Shown here piece after piece: positions 25,256 through 33,858 of a stretch of DNA of 64,000 nt. Below the pieces are notes generated by a model that worked only from the letters and a program-made list of their open reading frames with translations, was not told the DNA's origin and did not search any database. The stretch's first letter is position 1. Every line of letters starts with the position of its first letter. The DNA comes from Paraburkholderia metrosideri (GTDB lineage Bacteria; Pseudomonadota; Gammaproteobacteria; Burkholderiales; Burkholderiaceae), in contig NZ_CAJHCP010000014.1 in NCBI RefSeq assembly GCF_904848625.1, positions 62,001 to 126,000 on the forward strand, given 5' to 3'. Both the position numbers and the translations under genes were made by a program.

Positions 25256-26500
25256 ATGAGCCGCTATTCGATATTCAGCCTCTTGCGCAACGGGATGTCG
25301 TATCACGAGAACTGGGAGCGACAGTGGAAGAGCCCCGAGCCTAAACGCGAATACGACGTGGTGATCGTCGGCGGCGGCGGGCATGGTCTCGCCACCGCGT
25401 ATTACCTCGCGAAAGAGCACGGCGTGCGCAATATCGCCGTGCTGGAGAAGGGATGGATCGGCGGCGGCAATACCGCGCGTAATACGACGATCGTGCGCTC
25501 GAATTACCTGTGGGATGAATCGGCCGCGCTGTATGAGAAGGCGATGAAGTTGTGGGAAGGGCTCTCGCAGGATCTGAACTACAACGTAATGTTCAGCCAG
25601 CGCGGCGTGATGAATCTCGCCCACACATTGCAGGATGTGCGCGATACAGAACGTCGCGTGAATGCGAACCGGTTAAATGGTGTCGATGCCGAGTTTCTGA
25701 CGCCCGCACAGATCAAGGAAATCGAGCCGACTATCAATCTGAATAGCCGCTATCCGGTTCTGGGTGCGTCGATTCAGCGGCGCGGCGGTGTCGCGCGTCA
25801 TGATGCGGTGGCTTGGGGTTTTGCGCGCGGCGCGGATCAGGCGGGTGTCGATATCGTGCAGAACTGTCAGGTCACGGGAATTCGCCGTGACGGCAGCCAG
25901 GTGACGGGCGTCGATACGACGAAAGGTTTTATCAAGGCGAAGAAAGTGGCGGTGGTCGCCGCAGGTAATACGTCGACGCTGGCCGATATGGCCGGTGTGC
26001 GTTTGCCGCTGGAAAGTCATCCATTGCAGGCGCTGGTGTCCGAGCCGATCAAGCCGGTAGTGAATACCGTGGTGATGTCGAACGCGGTGCACGCGTATAT
26101 CAGCCAGTCCGACAAGGGCGATCTGGTGATCGGCGCGGGTGTCGATCAGTACACGGGCTTTGGGCAGCGCGGCAGTTTCCAGATTATCGAAGGCACGCTT
26201 GAAGCGATTGTCGAAATGTTCCCGGTGTTCTCGCGCGTGCGGATGAACCGGCAATGGGGCGGCATTGTGGATGTATCGCCGGATGCGTGCCCGATCATCA
26301 GCAAGACCGATGTGAAAGGGCTTTACTTCAATTGCGGTTGGGGTACGGGCGGCTTTAAAGCGACGCCGGGGTCGGGGTGGGCGTATGCGCACACCATTGC
26401 GCGGGACGAGCCGCATCCATTGAATGCGCCGTTCTCGCTGGATCGTTTCTATACCGGCCATCTGATCGACGAACACGGCGCTGCTGCCGTCGCCCACTAA
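25256..26500 (+). CDS. soxB: Sarcosine oxidase subunit beta
   Basis: This 414-residue flavoprotein is the catalytic subunit of heterotetrameric sarcosine oxidase, which turns sarcosine into glycine while giving peroxide and 5,10-methylene-THF. The FAD motif VVIVGGGGHGLATAYYL lies at about 36-52; the C-terminus has GGIVDVSPDACPIIS and NCGWGTGGFKATPGSG. AAGGACC precedes the ATG. It is first of soxBDAG and 13 bp before soxD. Confidence 0.95.
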   Translation: MSRYSIFSLLRNGMSYHENWERQWKSPEPKREYDVVIVGGGGHGLATAYYLAKEHGVRNIAVLEKGWIGGGNTARNTTIVRSNYLWDESAALYEKAMKLWEGLSQDLNYNVMFSQRGVMNLAHTLQDVRDTERRVNANRLNGVDAEFLTPAQIKEIEPTINLNSRYPVLGASIQRRGGVARHDAVAWGFARGADQAGVDIVQNCQVTGIRRDGSQVTGVDTTKGFIKAKKVAVVAAGNTSTLADMAGVRLPLESHPLQALVSEPIKPVVNTVVMSNAVHAYISQSDKGDLVIGAGVDQYTGFGQRGSFQIIEGTLEAIVEMFPVFSRVRMNRQWGGIVDVSPDACPIISKTDVKGLYFNCGWGTGGFKATPGSGWAYAHTIARDEPHPLNAPFSLDRFYTGHLIDEHGAAAVAH

Positions 26501-26513
26501 ACGGAGAGCTCCC

Positions 26514-26828
26514 ATGCTGTTGATTGAATGCCCATGGTGCGGCCCCCGCGCCGAAACCGAATTTTCCTGCGGTGGCGAAGCGGACATCGCGCGCCCGCTC
26601 GACACCGAAAAGCTCACCGACAAGGAATGGGGCGACTACCTGTTCATGCGCAAGAACCCGCGCGGTGTGCAGCGCGAACAATGGCTGCATACGCAAGGCT
26701 GCCGCCGCTGGTTCAAGGCGCAGCGCGATACGGTGAGCTATGAGATCCAGGGCTACGAGACGTTCGAGCGTCCGCTGCTTGCAATGGATAACAACGAAGT
26801 TCAGGCAAAAGAGGGCAAAGCATCATGA
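26514..26828 (+). CDS. soxD: Sarcosine oxidase subunit delta
   Basis: This 104-residue zinc-binding subunit opens MLLIECPWCGPRAETEFSC, with Cys6, Cys9 and a later His/Cys (TQGCRRWF near 62) as likely zinc ligands. It has no activity alone and stabilises the heterotetramer. GGAGAG is 6 bp before the ATG. Its stop overlaps the soxA start (ATGA). Confidence 0.95.
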   Translation: MLLIECPWCGPRAETEFSCGGEADIARPLDTEKLTDKEWGDYLFMRKNPRGVQREQWLHTQGCRRWFKAQRDTVSYEIQGYETFERPLLAMDNNEVQAKEGKAS

Positions 26829-29827
26829 GCCAGAAAGACCGACTCGCGAGCGGTGGACGCATCAACCGCGCTATTGCGCTGAGCTTCACGTTCAACGGCG
26901 TCAAATATCAGGGCTATCAGGGCGACACGCTGGCGTCGGCATTGCTCGCGAATGGCGTGCATTTTGTCGCGCGTAGCTGGAAATATCACCGCCCGCGCGG
27001 CATCGTCACGGCGGGTGTCGAAGAGCCGAATGCGGTCGTGCAACTCGAAACGGGCGCGTACACGGTACCGAACGCACGCGCAACCGAAGTCGAGTTGTAT
27101 CAGGGGCTCGTCGCGACCAGCGTGAATGCGAAGCCGAGCATCGAGAAGGACCGCATGGCGGTCAACCAGAAAATTGCGCGTTTCATCCCTGCGGGCTTTT
27201 ACTACAAGACCTTCATGTGGCCGCGCAAATTCTGGCCGAAGTATGAAGAAGTGATCCGCGATGCAGCCGGTCTCGGCAAGGCGCCTGAGCACACCGATGC
27301 GGACCGCTATGACAAATGCTTTGCTCACTGCGACGTGCTGGTGGTCGGCGGGGGCCCGACCGGTCTCGCGGCTGCGCATGCTGCCGCACTGTCGGGCGCG
27401 CGTGTGACGCTGGTCGACGATCAGCCGGAACTCGGCGGCTCATTGCTGTCGTGCCGCGCGGAGATCGACGGCAGGCCCGCACTGCAATGGGTGCAGAAGA
27501 TCGAAGACGAATTGCGGCAGATGCCCGACGTAAAGATCCTGTGCCGCAGCACCGCGTTCGGCTATCAGGACCACAATCTCGTGACCGTGACGCAGCGGCT
27601 GACCGAACACCTGCCGGTATCGCAGCGCAAGGGCACGCGCGAACTGATGTGGAAAATCCGCGCCAAACGGGTGATTCTCGCGACGGGTGCGCACGAACGG
27701 CCCATCGTGTTCGGTAATAACGATCTGCCTGGTGTGATGCTGGCGTCGGCGGTATCGACCTATCTGCATCGCTATGCGGTGCTGCCGGGTCGCAATGCAG
27801 TGGTGTTCACGAACAATGACGACGGCTATCAGTGCGCGCTAGATCTGAAAGCAGCCGGTGCACAGGTGACGGTGATCGATCCGCGTGCGACTGAATCGAA
27901 GGGCACTTTGCCGGCACTCGCGCGCCGTCACGGTGTGAAAGTGATCTACGGTGTGGTGATTACCGCGGCGCACGGCAAATTGCGCGTCGCTTCAGTCGAG
28001 CTAGCGCCGTATTCGAACGGACAGATCGGTGCAAAGCAGGGGGAGGTGTCCTGCGATCTGCTCGCCATGTCGGGCGGCTGGAGTCCCGTGCTGCATCTGT
28101 TCGCGCAGTCGGGCGGCAAGGCGCATTGGCATGACGAAAAGGCGTGCTTTGTGCCTGGCAAGGCGATGCAGCCGGAAACGAGCGTCGGCGCATGTTCGGG
28201 CGACTTCACGCTGGGACAGGGCATCCGCTTCGCAGTCGATGCAGGCGTCGAAGCTGCCCGCGCGGCGGGTTACATCGTCGCCCGGCCGAATCCGGTCCAG
28301 GTGGCAGAGATGACTGAAGCGAAGATGCAACCGCTATGGCTGGTCGGCGGACGGGAACTGGCCGCGCGCGGGCCGAAGCAATTCGTCGATTTCCAGAACG
28401 ACGTGTCGGCGGCGGATATCTTTCTCGCGGCGCGCGAAGGTTTCGAGTCGGTCGAACACGTGAAGCGCTACACGGCGATGGGCTTCGGCACCGACCAGGG
28501 CAAGCTCGGCAATATCAACGGGATGGCGATTCTCGCGCAGGCGCTCGGCAAAACAATTCCCGAAACCGGCACGACGACTTTCCGGCCCAACTACACACCG
28601 GTCACGTTCGGTACTTTTGCGGGCCGCGAACTGGGCGAGTTTCTCGATCCGGTGCGCAAGACGGCAGTCCACGAATGGCACGTCGAAAACGGCGCAGCGT
28701 TCGAAGATGTCGGCAACTGGAAGCGTCCGTGGTATTACCCGAGAGCGGGCGAGGACATGCACGCAGCGGTGGCGCGCGAATCGCTGGCGGTGCGTGAAAG
28801 CGTCGGCATTCTCGACGCATCGACGCTTGGCAAGATCGACATTCAGGGCCCCGATTCCGCAAAGTTGCTGAACTGGGTCTATACGAATCCGTGGAGCAAG
28901 CTGGAGATCGGCAAGTGCCGCTACGGTCTGATGCTCGACGAAAACGGCATGATCTTCGACGACGGCGTGACGGTGCGTCTCGCCGACCAGCACTACATGA
29001 TGACCACCACCACCGGCGGCGCCGCACGCGTGCTCACGTGGCTCGAACGCTGGTTGCAGACGGAATGGCCGGATATGCGCGTGCGTCTCGCGTCGGTCAC
29101 CGATCATTGGGCGACGTTCGCCGTGGTCGGGCCGAACAGCCGCAAGGTATTGCAGAAGCTCTGCCACGATATCGACTTCGCAAACGCCGCGTTTCCGTTC
29201 ATGAGCTATCGCGAAGGCACGGTAGCGGGCGCCGCGTCGCGCGTGATGCGCATCAGTTTCTCGGGCGAACTCGCGTATGAAGTGAACGTGCCGGCGAACG
29301 TCGGTCGCGCGGTATGGGAAGCGCTGATGGCCGCAGGCGCGGAATACGACATCACGCCGTACGGCACCGAAACCATGCACGTGCTGCGCGCGGAAAAGGG
29401 CTACATCATTGTCGGCCAGGATACCGATGGCTCGATGACGCCGTACGACCTCGGCATGGGCGGCCTTGTCGCGAAGTCGAAAGACTTTCTCGGCAAGCGC
29501 TCGTTGACCCGTTCCGACACGGCGAAGGCAGGGCGCAAGCAACTGGTCGGGTTACTGTCCGATGACCCGTCGTTGGTGATACCCGAAGGCTCGCAGATCG
29601 TCGCCGGTCCATTCCAGGGCGAGACGGCGGCGATGCTCGGGCACGTCACGTCGAGCTACTACAGCCCGATCCTGAAGCGCTCGATTGCGATGGCAGTCGT
29701 CAAAGGCGGTCTCGACAAGATCGGTGAAACGGTCACGATTCCGCTTTCCAGCGGCAAACAGATTGCCGCCAAGGTTACCAGCTCGGTGTTCTATGACAGC
29801 GAAGGAGCACGTCAACATGTGGAATGA
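26825..29827 (+). CDS. soxA: Sarcosine oxidase subunit alpha
   Basis: This 1000-residue subunit has, in order, an N-terminal 2Fe-2S-like fold without cluster cysteines (about 20-110), an NAD-binding Rossmann region (VLVVGGGPTGLAAAHAAA, about 172-190), and a C-terminal GcvT-like aminomethyltransferase half (about 620-1000) that passes the methyl carbon to tetrahydrofolate. The length matches known alpha subunits. It starts in the soxD stop and overlaps soxG by 11 bp. Confidence 0.95.
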   Translation: MSQKDRLASGGRINRAIALSFTFNGVKYQGYQGDTLASALLANGVHFVARSWKYHRPRGIVTAGVEEPNAVVQLETGAYTVPNARATEVELYQGLVATSVNAKPSIEKDRMAVNQKIARFIPAGFYYKTFMWPRKFWPKYEEVIRDAAGLGKAPEHTDADRYDKCFAHCDVLVVGGGPTGLAAAHAAALSGARVTLVDDQPELGGSLLSCRAEIDGRPALQWVQKIEDELRQMPDVKILCRSTAFGYQDHNLVTVTQRLTEHLPVSQRKGTRELMWKIRAKRVILATGAHERPIVFGNNDLPGVMLASAVSTYLHRYAVLPGRNAVVFTNNDDGYQCALDLKAAGAQVTVIDPRATESKGTLPALARRHGVKVIYGVVITAAHGKLRVASVELAPYSNGQIGAKQGEVSCDLLAMSGGWSPVLHLFAQSGGKAHWHDEKACFVPGKAMQPETSVGACSGDFTLGQGIRFAVDAGVEAARAAGYIVARPNPVQVAEMTEAKMQPLWLVGGRELAARGPKQFVDFQNDVSAADIFLAAREGFESVEHVKRYTAMGFGTDQGKLGNINGMAILAQALGKTIPETGTTTFRPNYTPVTFGTFAGRELGEFLDPVRKTAVHEWHVENGAAFEDVGNWKRPWYYPRAGEDMHAAVARESLAVRESVGILDASTLGKIDIQGPDSAKLLNWVYTNPWSKLEIGKCRYGLMLDENGMIFDDGVTVRLADQHYMMTTTTGGAARVLTWLERWLQTEWPDMRVRLASVTDHWATFAVVGPNSRKVLQKLCHDIDFANAAFPFMSYREGTVAGAASRVMRISFSGELAYEVNVPANVGRAVWEALMAAGAEYDITPYGTETMHVLRAEKGYIIVGQDTDGSMTPYDLGMGGLVAKSKDFLGKRSLTRSDTAKAGRKQLVGLLSDDPSLVIPEGSQIVAGPFQGETAAMLGHVTSSYYSPILKRSIAMAVVKGGLDKIGETVTIPLSSGKQIAAKVTSSVFYDSEGARQHVE

Positions 29828-30473
29828 AACAGGGGGCACGGTGTCGATGGTGGATCGCGCTGTCGGCAAGCCAACGGGCGTGTGGCAGGAGTCGCCTCTG
29901 GTGGGTGCGCACGCGCTGCTGAAGAAGCATCAGGCGACCACGTCGGCGGTATTCCGATTGAGCGAGCGGCCATTTCTGGAACTGGTGAATCTGCGTGGCG
30001 ATACCCGCGACGCGGCATTCATGCAGGCAGTGGAAAGTGTGATCGGGTGCCGGCCGCCCGAGAAGGCGAACACATTCACTCGTGGCAATGGGTATGACAT
30101 GCTGTGGCTCGGTCCCGACGAATGGCTGGTTCGCTCGGCGTTAGCGCATGACGCCACGCAGAGTGCGCCATTGCAGGCGAAACTGGGTACTGCGTTTGCA
30201 GGGGTATTTGCGTCGGCGGCGGATGTCGGCAGCGGTTATACGGTGCTTGAAATCAGCGGCTCGCGCGTGCGAGAGGTCCTGGCGCGCGGGTGTCCGCTGG
30301 ACCTGCATCCCAAACTGTTCGGCGACGGACAATGCGCGCAGAGCCATTATTTCAAGGCATCGATGACTTTGTTGCCCACCGGCGCGAATAGCTTCGAGAT
30401 CGTCATACGCCGCAGTTTCGCGGATTATTTCGTGAAGATCATGCTCGACGCAGCTGAACCATTAATGCCGTAA
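29817..30473 (+). CDS. soxG: Sarcosine oxidase subunit gamma
   Basis: This 218-residue subunit has the GcvT-like fold and caps the complex. It is recognised by GNGYDMLWLGPDEWLV (about 92) and FASAADVGSGYTVLEISG, then CPLDLHPKLFGDGQCAQS. The ATG at 29817 is chosen because GAAGGAG is 9 bp upstream and the 44 codons before it are soxA read in another frame. It is last in soxBDAG. Confidence 0.93.
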   Translation: MWNETGGTVSMVDRAVGKPTGVWQESPLVGAHALLKKHQATTSAVFRLSERPFLELVNLRGDTRDAAFMQAVESVIGCRPPEKANTFTRGNGYDMLWLGPDEWLVRSALAHDATQSAPLQAKLGTAFAGVFASAADVGSGYTVLEISGSRVREVLARGCPLDLHPKLFGDGQCAQSHYFKASMTLLPTGANSFEIVIRRSFADYFVKIMLDAAEPLMP

Positions 30474-30542
30474 TGCAATGCGAGCGGTATTCATCGATAT
30501 CGCTCGCACTATCTTCTTCTCCTTCGACGCTCTCCGCCCGAC

Positions 30543-30806
30543 ATGACGTCAACTCGCGTGGCCACCGCGCGTCTCACCGAGCGCGCATGCCACGAAGGCG
30601 ATGCCGATGCGGCACTCGCGTTGCTCGATCAGAGCATCGTGCTGCGGCATCGCCGGATTGCTCTCATCCGCTATTTGCTTGCGCAACAACTCGGTGCGCC
30701 GCTTCAGGTGCGACATCACGAATACGTTGAAAAGATCGCTGCTCATTTGAGTGCGGAGACGCTCGCGCGCATTGCCGGCGCCGCGCGTGCGCGACTGCAT
30801 CCATAG
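30543..30806 (+). CDS. Small hypothetical protein downstream of soxG
   Basis: An 87-residue Ala/Arg/Leu-rich, probably all-helical protein (ALALLDQSIVLRHRRIALIR; AAHLSAETLARIAG) with no signal peptide. I do not recognise a family. It starts 69 bp after soxG in the same direction but lacks a clear ribosome-binding site. Its mixed composition is unlike most antisense shadows. It may be a small accessory of the sox operon or a chance frame. Confidence 0.45.
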   Translation: MTSTRVATARLTERACHEGDADAALALLDQSIVLRHRRIALIRYLLAQQLGAPLQVRHHEYVEKIAAHLSAETLARIAGAARARLHP

Positions 30807-30966
30807 TGCCGGGTAGCCGATAGCGGGAGGTAGGAAACGACGCCCCCGTTCCATCCCGATGACGTATTTCTTCTATGTGGCCGATTTATGTCGGCGTCTA
30901 CTGAAAACACTGGAAACACCGATCGGAATATCTACGCGGCCGACGCCGCATTGACGAGGGGATTCT

Positions 30967-32385
30967 ATGTCTACCGCTTTTCAGCCTCGCGCGAGCGCTG
31001 CCGCCCGACTCGAACGACTACCGTTCTCCGGTTATCACCGGACCCTCTTCGTGATCATCGCGATTGCGTTCTTCTTCGATTCCGTCGACCTCGGTACGAT
31101 GACTTTCGTGCTCGGTTCGATCAGGACCGAGTTTCATCTGTCCACGGCGACGGCGGGACTTGTCGCCAGTGCGAGTTTTTTCGGCATGGTGATCGGCGCG
31201 GCAATCGCGGGCTTACTCGCTGATCGCTTTGGACGTCGGCCGGTTTTCCAGTGGAGCATGGTGTTATGGGGGCTCGCGTCGTATCTGTGCTCGACCGCGC
31301 ACAGCGTTGAAGCGCTGATTTTCTATCGCGTGCTGCTGGGCTTCGGCATGGGGATGGAGTTTCCGATTGCACAGACGTTGTTGTCCGAATTCGTGCCGGC
31401 CGCATCACGCGGACGGGTGATCGCATTGATGGACGGCTTCTGGCCACTCGGGTTTATCGCGTCAGGTGTGGTGTCGTATTTCGTATTGCCGGCTTTCGGC
31501 TGGCGCACCGAATTCGCGCTGCTCGCGATTCCCGCTGTATTCGTGCTGATCGTTCGCCGGGTGGTGCCGGAATCGCCGCGTTGGCTCGAACATCGCGGGC
31601 GTCACGACGAAGCCGACAGAATTCTCGCCGACATCGAAGTCAAGGTCATGCGCTCAGCCGGCCTGAGCCAGTTGCGCGCGCCGGCGATGCTCGTCGAGCC
31701 GGCCGCGGCGAAGGGCGCTGGCGCGTTCGGCGAAATCTGGAGCATCGCGTACCGGCGTCGCACGATCATGGTGTGGACGCTGTGGTTCTTCGCGCTGCTC
31801 GGCTTTTACGGACTGACTTCCTGGCTCGGCGCATTGATGCAGCAAGCGGGCTTTGCGGTAACGAAATCCGTGCTGTACACCGTGCTGATTTCGCTTGGCG
31901 GAATTCCAGGCTTTGTCTGCGCAGCCTGGCTGGTTGAACGCTGGGGACGCAAGCCAACGTGTATCGCGTCGCTCGCGGGGAGCGCGGTGATGGCGTACGT
32001 CTATGGTCAGACTGCGCTGCACGCACAAACGCCGACGCTGCTGATCTGCGCGGGGCTGGCCATGCAGTTCTTCCTGTTCGCGATGTGGGCGGTGCTGTAC
32101 ACGTATACGCCGGAGCTGTATGGAACCGGCGCACGGGCAACGGGATCGGGATTTGCATCGGCGATAGGTCGCGTGGGGTCGCTGATCGGACCGTATGTGG
32201 TCGGTGTCGTTTTACCGATATTCGGTCAGGGCGGCGTATTCTCGCTCGGCGCAATGTGCTTTGTGATTGCGGCGGCGGCTGTGTGGATACTCGGCATCGA
32301 GACCCGGGGGCTGGCGCTTGAGACGCTGGTGTCCGAGGCAGTCGAAACGGACGCGCATGGGCTGTTGAGTCCCGCGCGGGAATAG
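30967..32385 (+). CDS. Major facilitator superfamily transporter
   Basis: This 472-residue transporter has 12 hydrophobic segments. Conserved motifs are GLLADRFGRRP (loop 2-3, about 78-88), the RVLLGFGMGMEFPIAQTL segment, PESPRWL (about 202) and WLVERWGRKPT (loop 8-9). These place it in the sugar-porter/NiaP-like and metabolite:H+ symporter branch. GAGGGGA lies 7 bp before the ATG. The substrate is unknown; carboxylates, aromatic acids or nicotinate analogues are typical. It may not belong to the sox operon: 160 bp separate it from the preceding frame. Confidence 0.9.
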   Translation: MSTAFQPRASAAARLERLPFSGYHRTLFVIIAIAFFFDSVDLGTMTFVLGSIRTEFHLSTATAGLVASASFFGMVIGAAIAGLLADRFGRRPVFQWSMVLWGLASYLCSTAHSVEALIFYRVLLGFGMGMEFPIAQTLLSEFVPAASRGRVIALMDGFWPLGFIASGVVSYFVLPAFGWRTEFALLAIPAVFVLIVRRVVPESPRWLEHRGRHDEADRILADIEVKVMRSAGLSQLRAPAMLVEPAAAKGAGAFGEIWSIAYRRRTIMVWTLWFFALLGFYGLTSWLGALMQQAGFAVTKSVLYTVLISLGGIPGFVCAAWLVERWGRKPTCIASLAGSAVMAYVYGQTALHAQTPTLLICAGLAMQFFLFAMWAVLYTYTPELYGTGARATGSGFASAIGRVGSLIGPYVVGVVLPIFGQGGVFSLGAMCFVIAAAAVWILGIETRGLALETLVSEAVETDAHGLLSPARE

Positions 32386-32409
32386 AGGGCGTTACGTTTT
32401 CAATCTGAG

Positions 32410-32437
32410 CGAGGTGCAATCGACCGATTGCACCTCG
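32410..32437. terminator. Bidirectional terminator
   Basis: A perfect 12-bp stem (CGAGGTGCAATC and its complement) with a GACC loop, followed by TATT, lies between the convergent MFS and beta-lactamase genes. Confidence 0.7.
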
Positions 32438-32462
32438 TATTAGCGGCCTGAACCTGAAGGCC

Positions 32463-33635
32463 TCAATGTCCGCGCTGAGCCAGCTCCGTCAGGATCTGAT
32501 AAGCGACCTTCACGCGATCCTCATTCGGCAGGTTCTTGTTCGCCAGCATCACAATGCCGATCCGTTTCTCCGGAACGAACGCAACGTAAGCACCGAATCC
32601 GTTGGTTGAGCCTGTCTTATTGATCCATACGTCTTGCGCCGGCGCCTGCGGCGGCTTGATTTCGACAGCGGGGGTCGCGTTGAGAACCATTGCCGGGCCA
32701 TTGCCTTCCAGCAATGTATTCAGCGCGACCGGATACGGGTACTGCTCCCAGATCAGATCCTGAGTCAGCACGCCCGCGTTGAAGTAGCCCGTATGGGTGG
32801 CGGTGATCGCCCGCTGGAATTTACCGTCGACCCTGATCAGATTCATGTTCGCGGCGACGAAGCGCAGCATGTCGGCGGCGGTCGTCTTGATGCCATACGC
32901 TTCAGCGGATAACACGCCCGGCGCCACACGGATTGGCGAATCGTCCTTTTTATAGCCTTGCGCGTAATCCGCCATTCTCGCGGCGGGAACATCGATAAAG
33001 GTGTTTTTCATGCCAAGCGCGGGAAACACGCGCTGCTCCATCAGCGGAGTAAATTCCTGCTTCATGCTTTTTGCGGCGATCAGGCCGAGTGTGCCAATGC
33101 CGGGATTCGCATAGGTACGGTAAGTGCCCGGCGCATAGGTGGGTTTCCAGGCGCTGAAGTACTGCATCAACTGATCGTTATCGTGGATGTCGTCTGGAAC
33201 CTGAAGCGGAAGCCCGCCGGGCGTGTGCGTGCCCAGATTGAGAAGGCTGACGTTGCCAAACGGCGTTCCGCGCAGCGACGGCAGGTATTTGGCCGTTGGG
33301 TCCGACAGCGACAGATCGCCGTTGATCTCTGCATACGAAGCCAGTGTCGCCGTCAACGTCTTGCTGACCGAGCCGACTTCGAACAGCGTATTTTGCGCGA
33401 CCGGCTTGCCGGTTTCTCTCGACGCGACGCCATAGTTGAACACGTGCGGTTGGCCTTCGGAGATCACGCCGATGGCCATGCCGGCAATGTGATATTTCGC
33501 CATCACAGGCTGGATGGCGGCGTCCACGACGGGTTTGAGCCGGTCTTCCGTGTGGTCGGCCGCGTGGCCGATGAGCGGCGTCGCGCATAGCGAAAAGATA
33601 GCAGTCGCCATGAGGCTGAGCGCTTTTAACTTCAT
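32463..33635 (-). CDS. ampC: Class C (AmpC-type) beta-lactamase
   Basis: This 390-residue periplasmic serine beta-lactamase has a signal peptide (cleavage near GHA-AD, residue 26). The three active-site motifs of class C are present: SVSK at 89-92 with catalytic Ser89, YAN at 175-177 and KTG at 340-342. The length is typical. No ampR-like LysR gene lies next to it, so induction by the usual divergent AmpR is not expected from this locus. It sits between an MFS gene and betA without functional link. Confidence 0.92.
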   Translation of the reverse strand: MKLKALSLMATAIFSLCATPLIGHAADHTEDRLKPVVDAAIQPVMAKYHIAGMAIGVISEGQPHVFNYGVASRETGKPVAQNTLFEVGSVSKTLTATLASYAEINGDLSLSDPTAKYLPSLRGTPFGNVSLLNLGTHTPGGLPLQVPDDIHDNDQLMQYFSAWKPTYAPGTYRTYANPGIGTLGLIAAKSMKQEFTPLMEQRVFPALGMKNTFIDVPAARMADYAQGYKKDDSPIRVAPGVLSAEAYGIKTTAADMLRFVAANMNLIRVDGKFQRAITATHTGYFNAGVLTQDLIWEQYPYPVALNTLLEGNGPAMVLNATPAVEIKPPQAPAQDVWINKTGSTNGFGAYVAFVPEKRIGIVMLANKNLPNEDRVKVAYQILTELAQRGH

Positions 33636-33747
33636 TTGCGGCGGTTCCTTGAATGTCGGTCGCAGGGTGATGAGGGTGCACTATCGGGCTTTTGCGGCGA
33701 GCCGACAATCGAGGATAACTTGAGAGAGGGAAAAGAAAAACTTATGG

Positions 33748-33770
33748 GACGACGGAGCGAGTCCGTCGTC
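33748..33770 (-). terminator. Hairpin downstream of betA
   Basis: A 9-bp perfect stem (GACGACGGA and its complement, 5-nt loop) lies about 90 bp past the betA stop. On the minus strand it is followed, after 7 nt, by TTTTTCTTTT, so it could end the betIBA transcript. Confidence 0.45.
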
Positions 33771-33858
33771 GTGTCGGGTGAGTGACAAAGATGGCGCGGC
33801 TAGAACCGCAGTAGCTGCCGTGCACAACGCATGGCGCAGCCAACCAATCCAGGCTCGC

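Noticed and set aside
32463..33635. Esterase or D-Ala-D-Ala carboxypeptidase instead of AmpC
   Set aside because: All three class C motifs (SVSK, YAN, KTG) with proper spacing favour a beta-lactamase.
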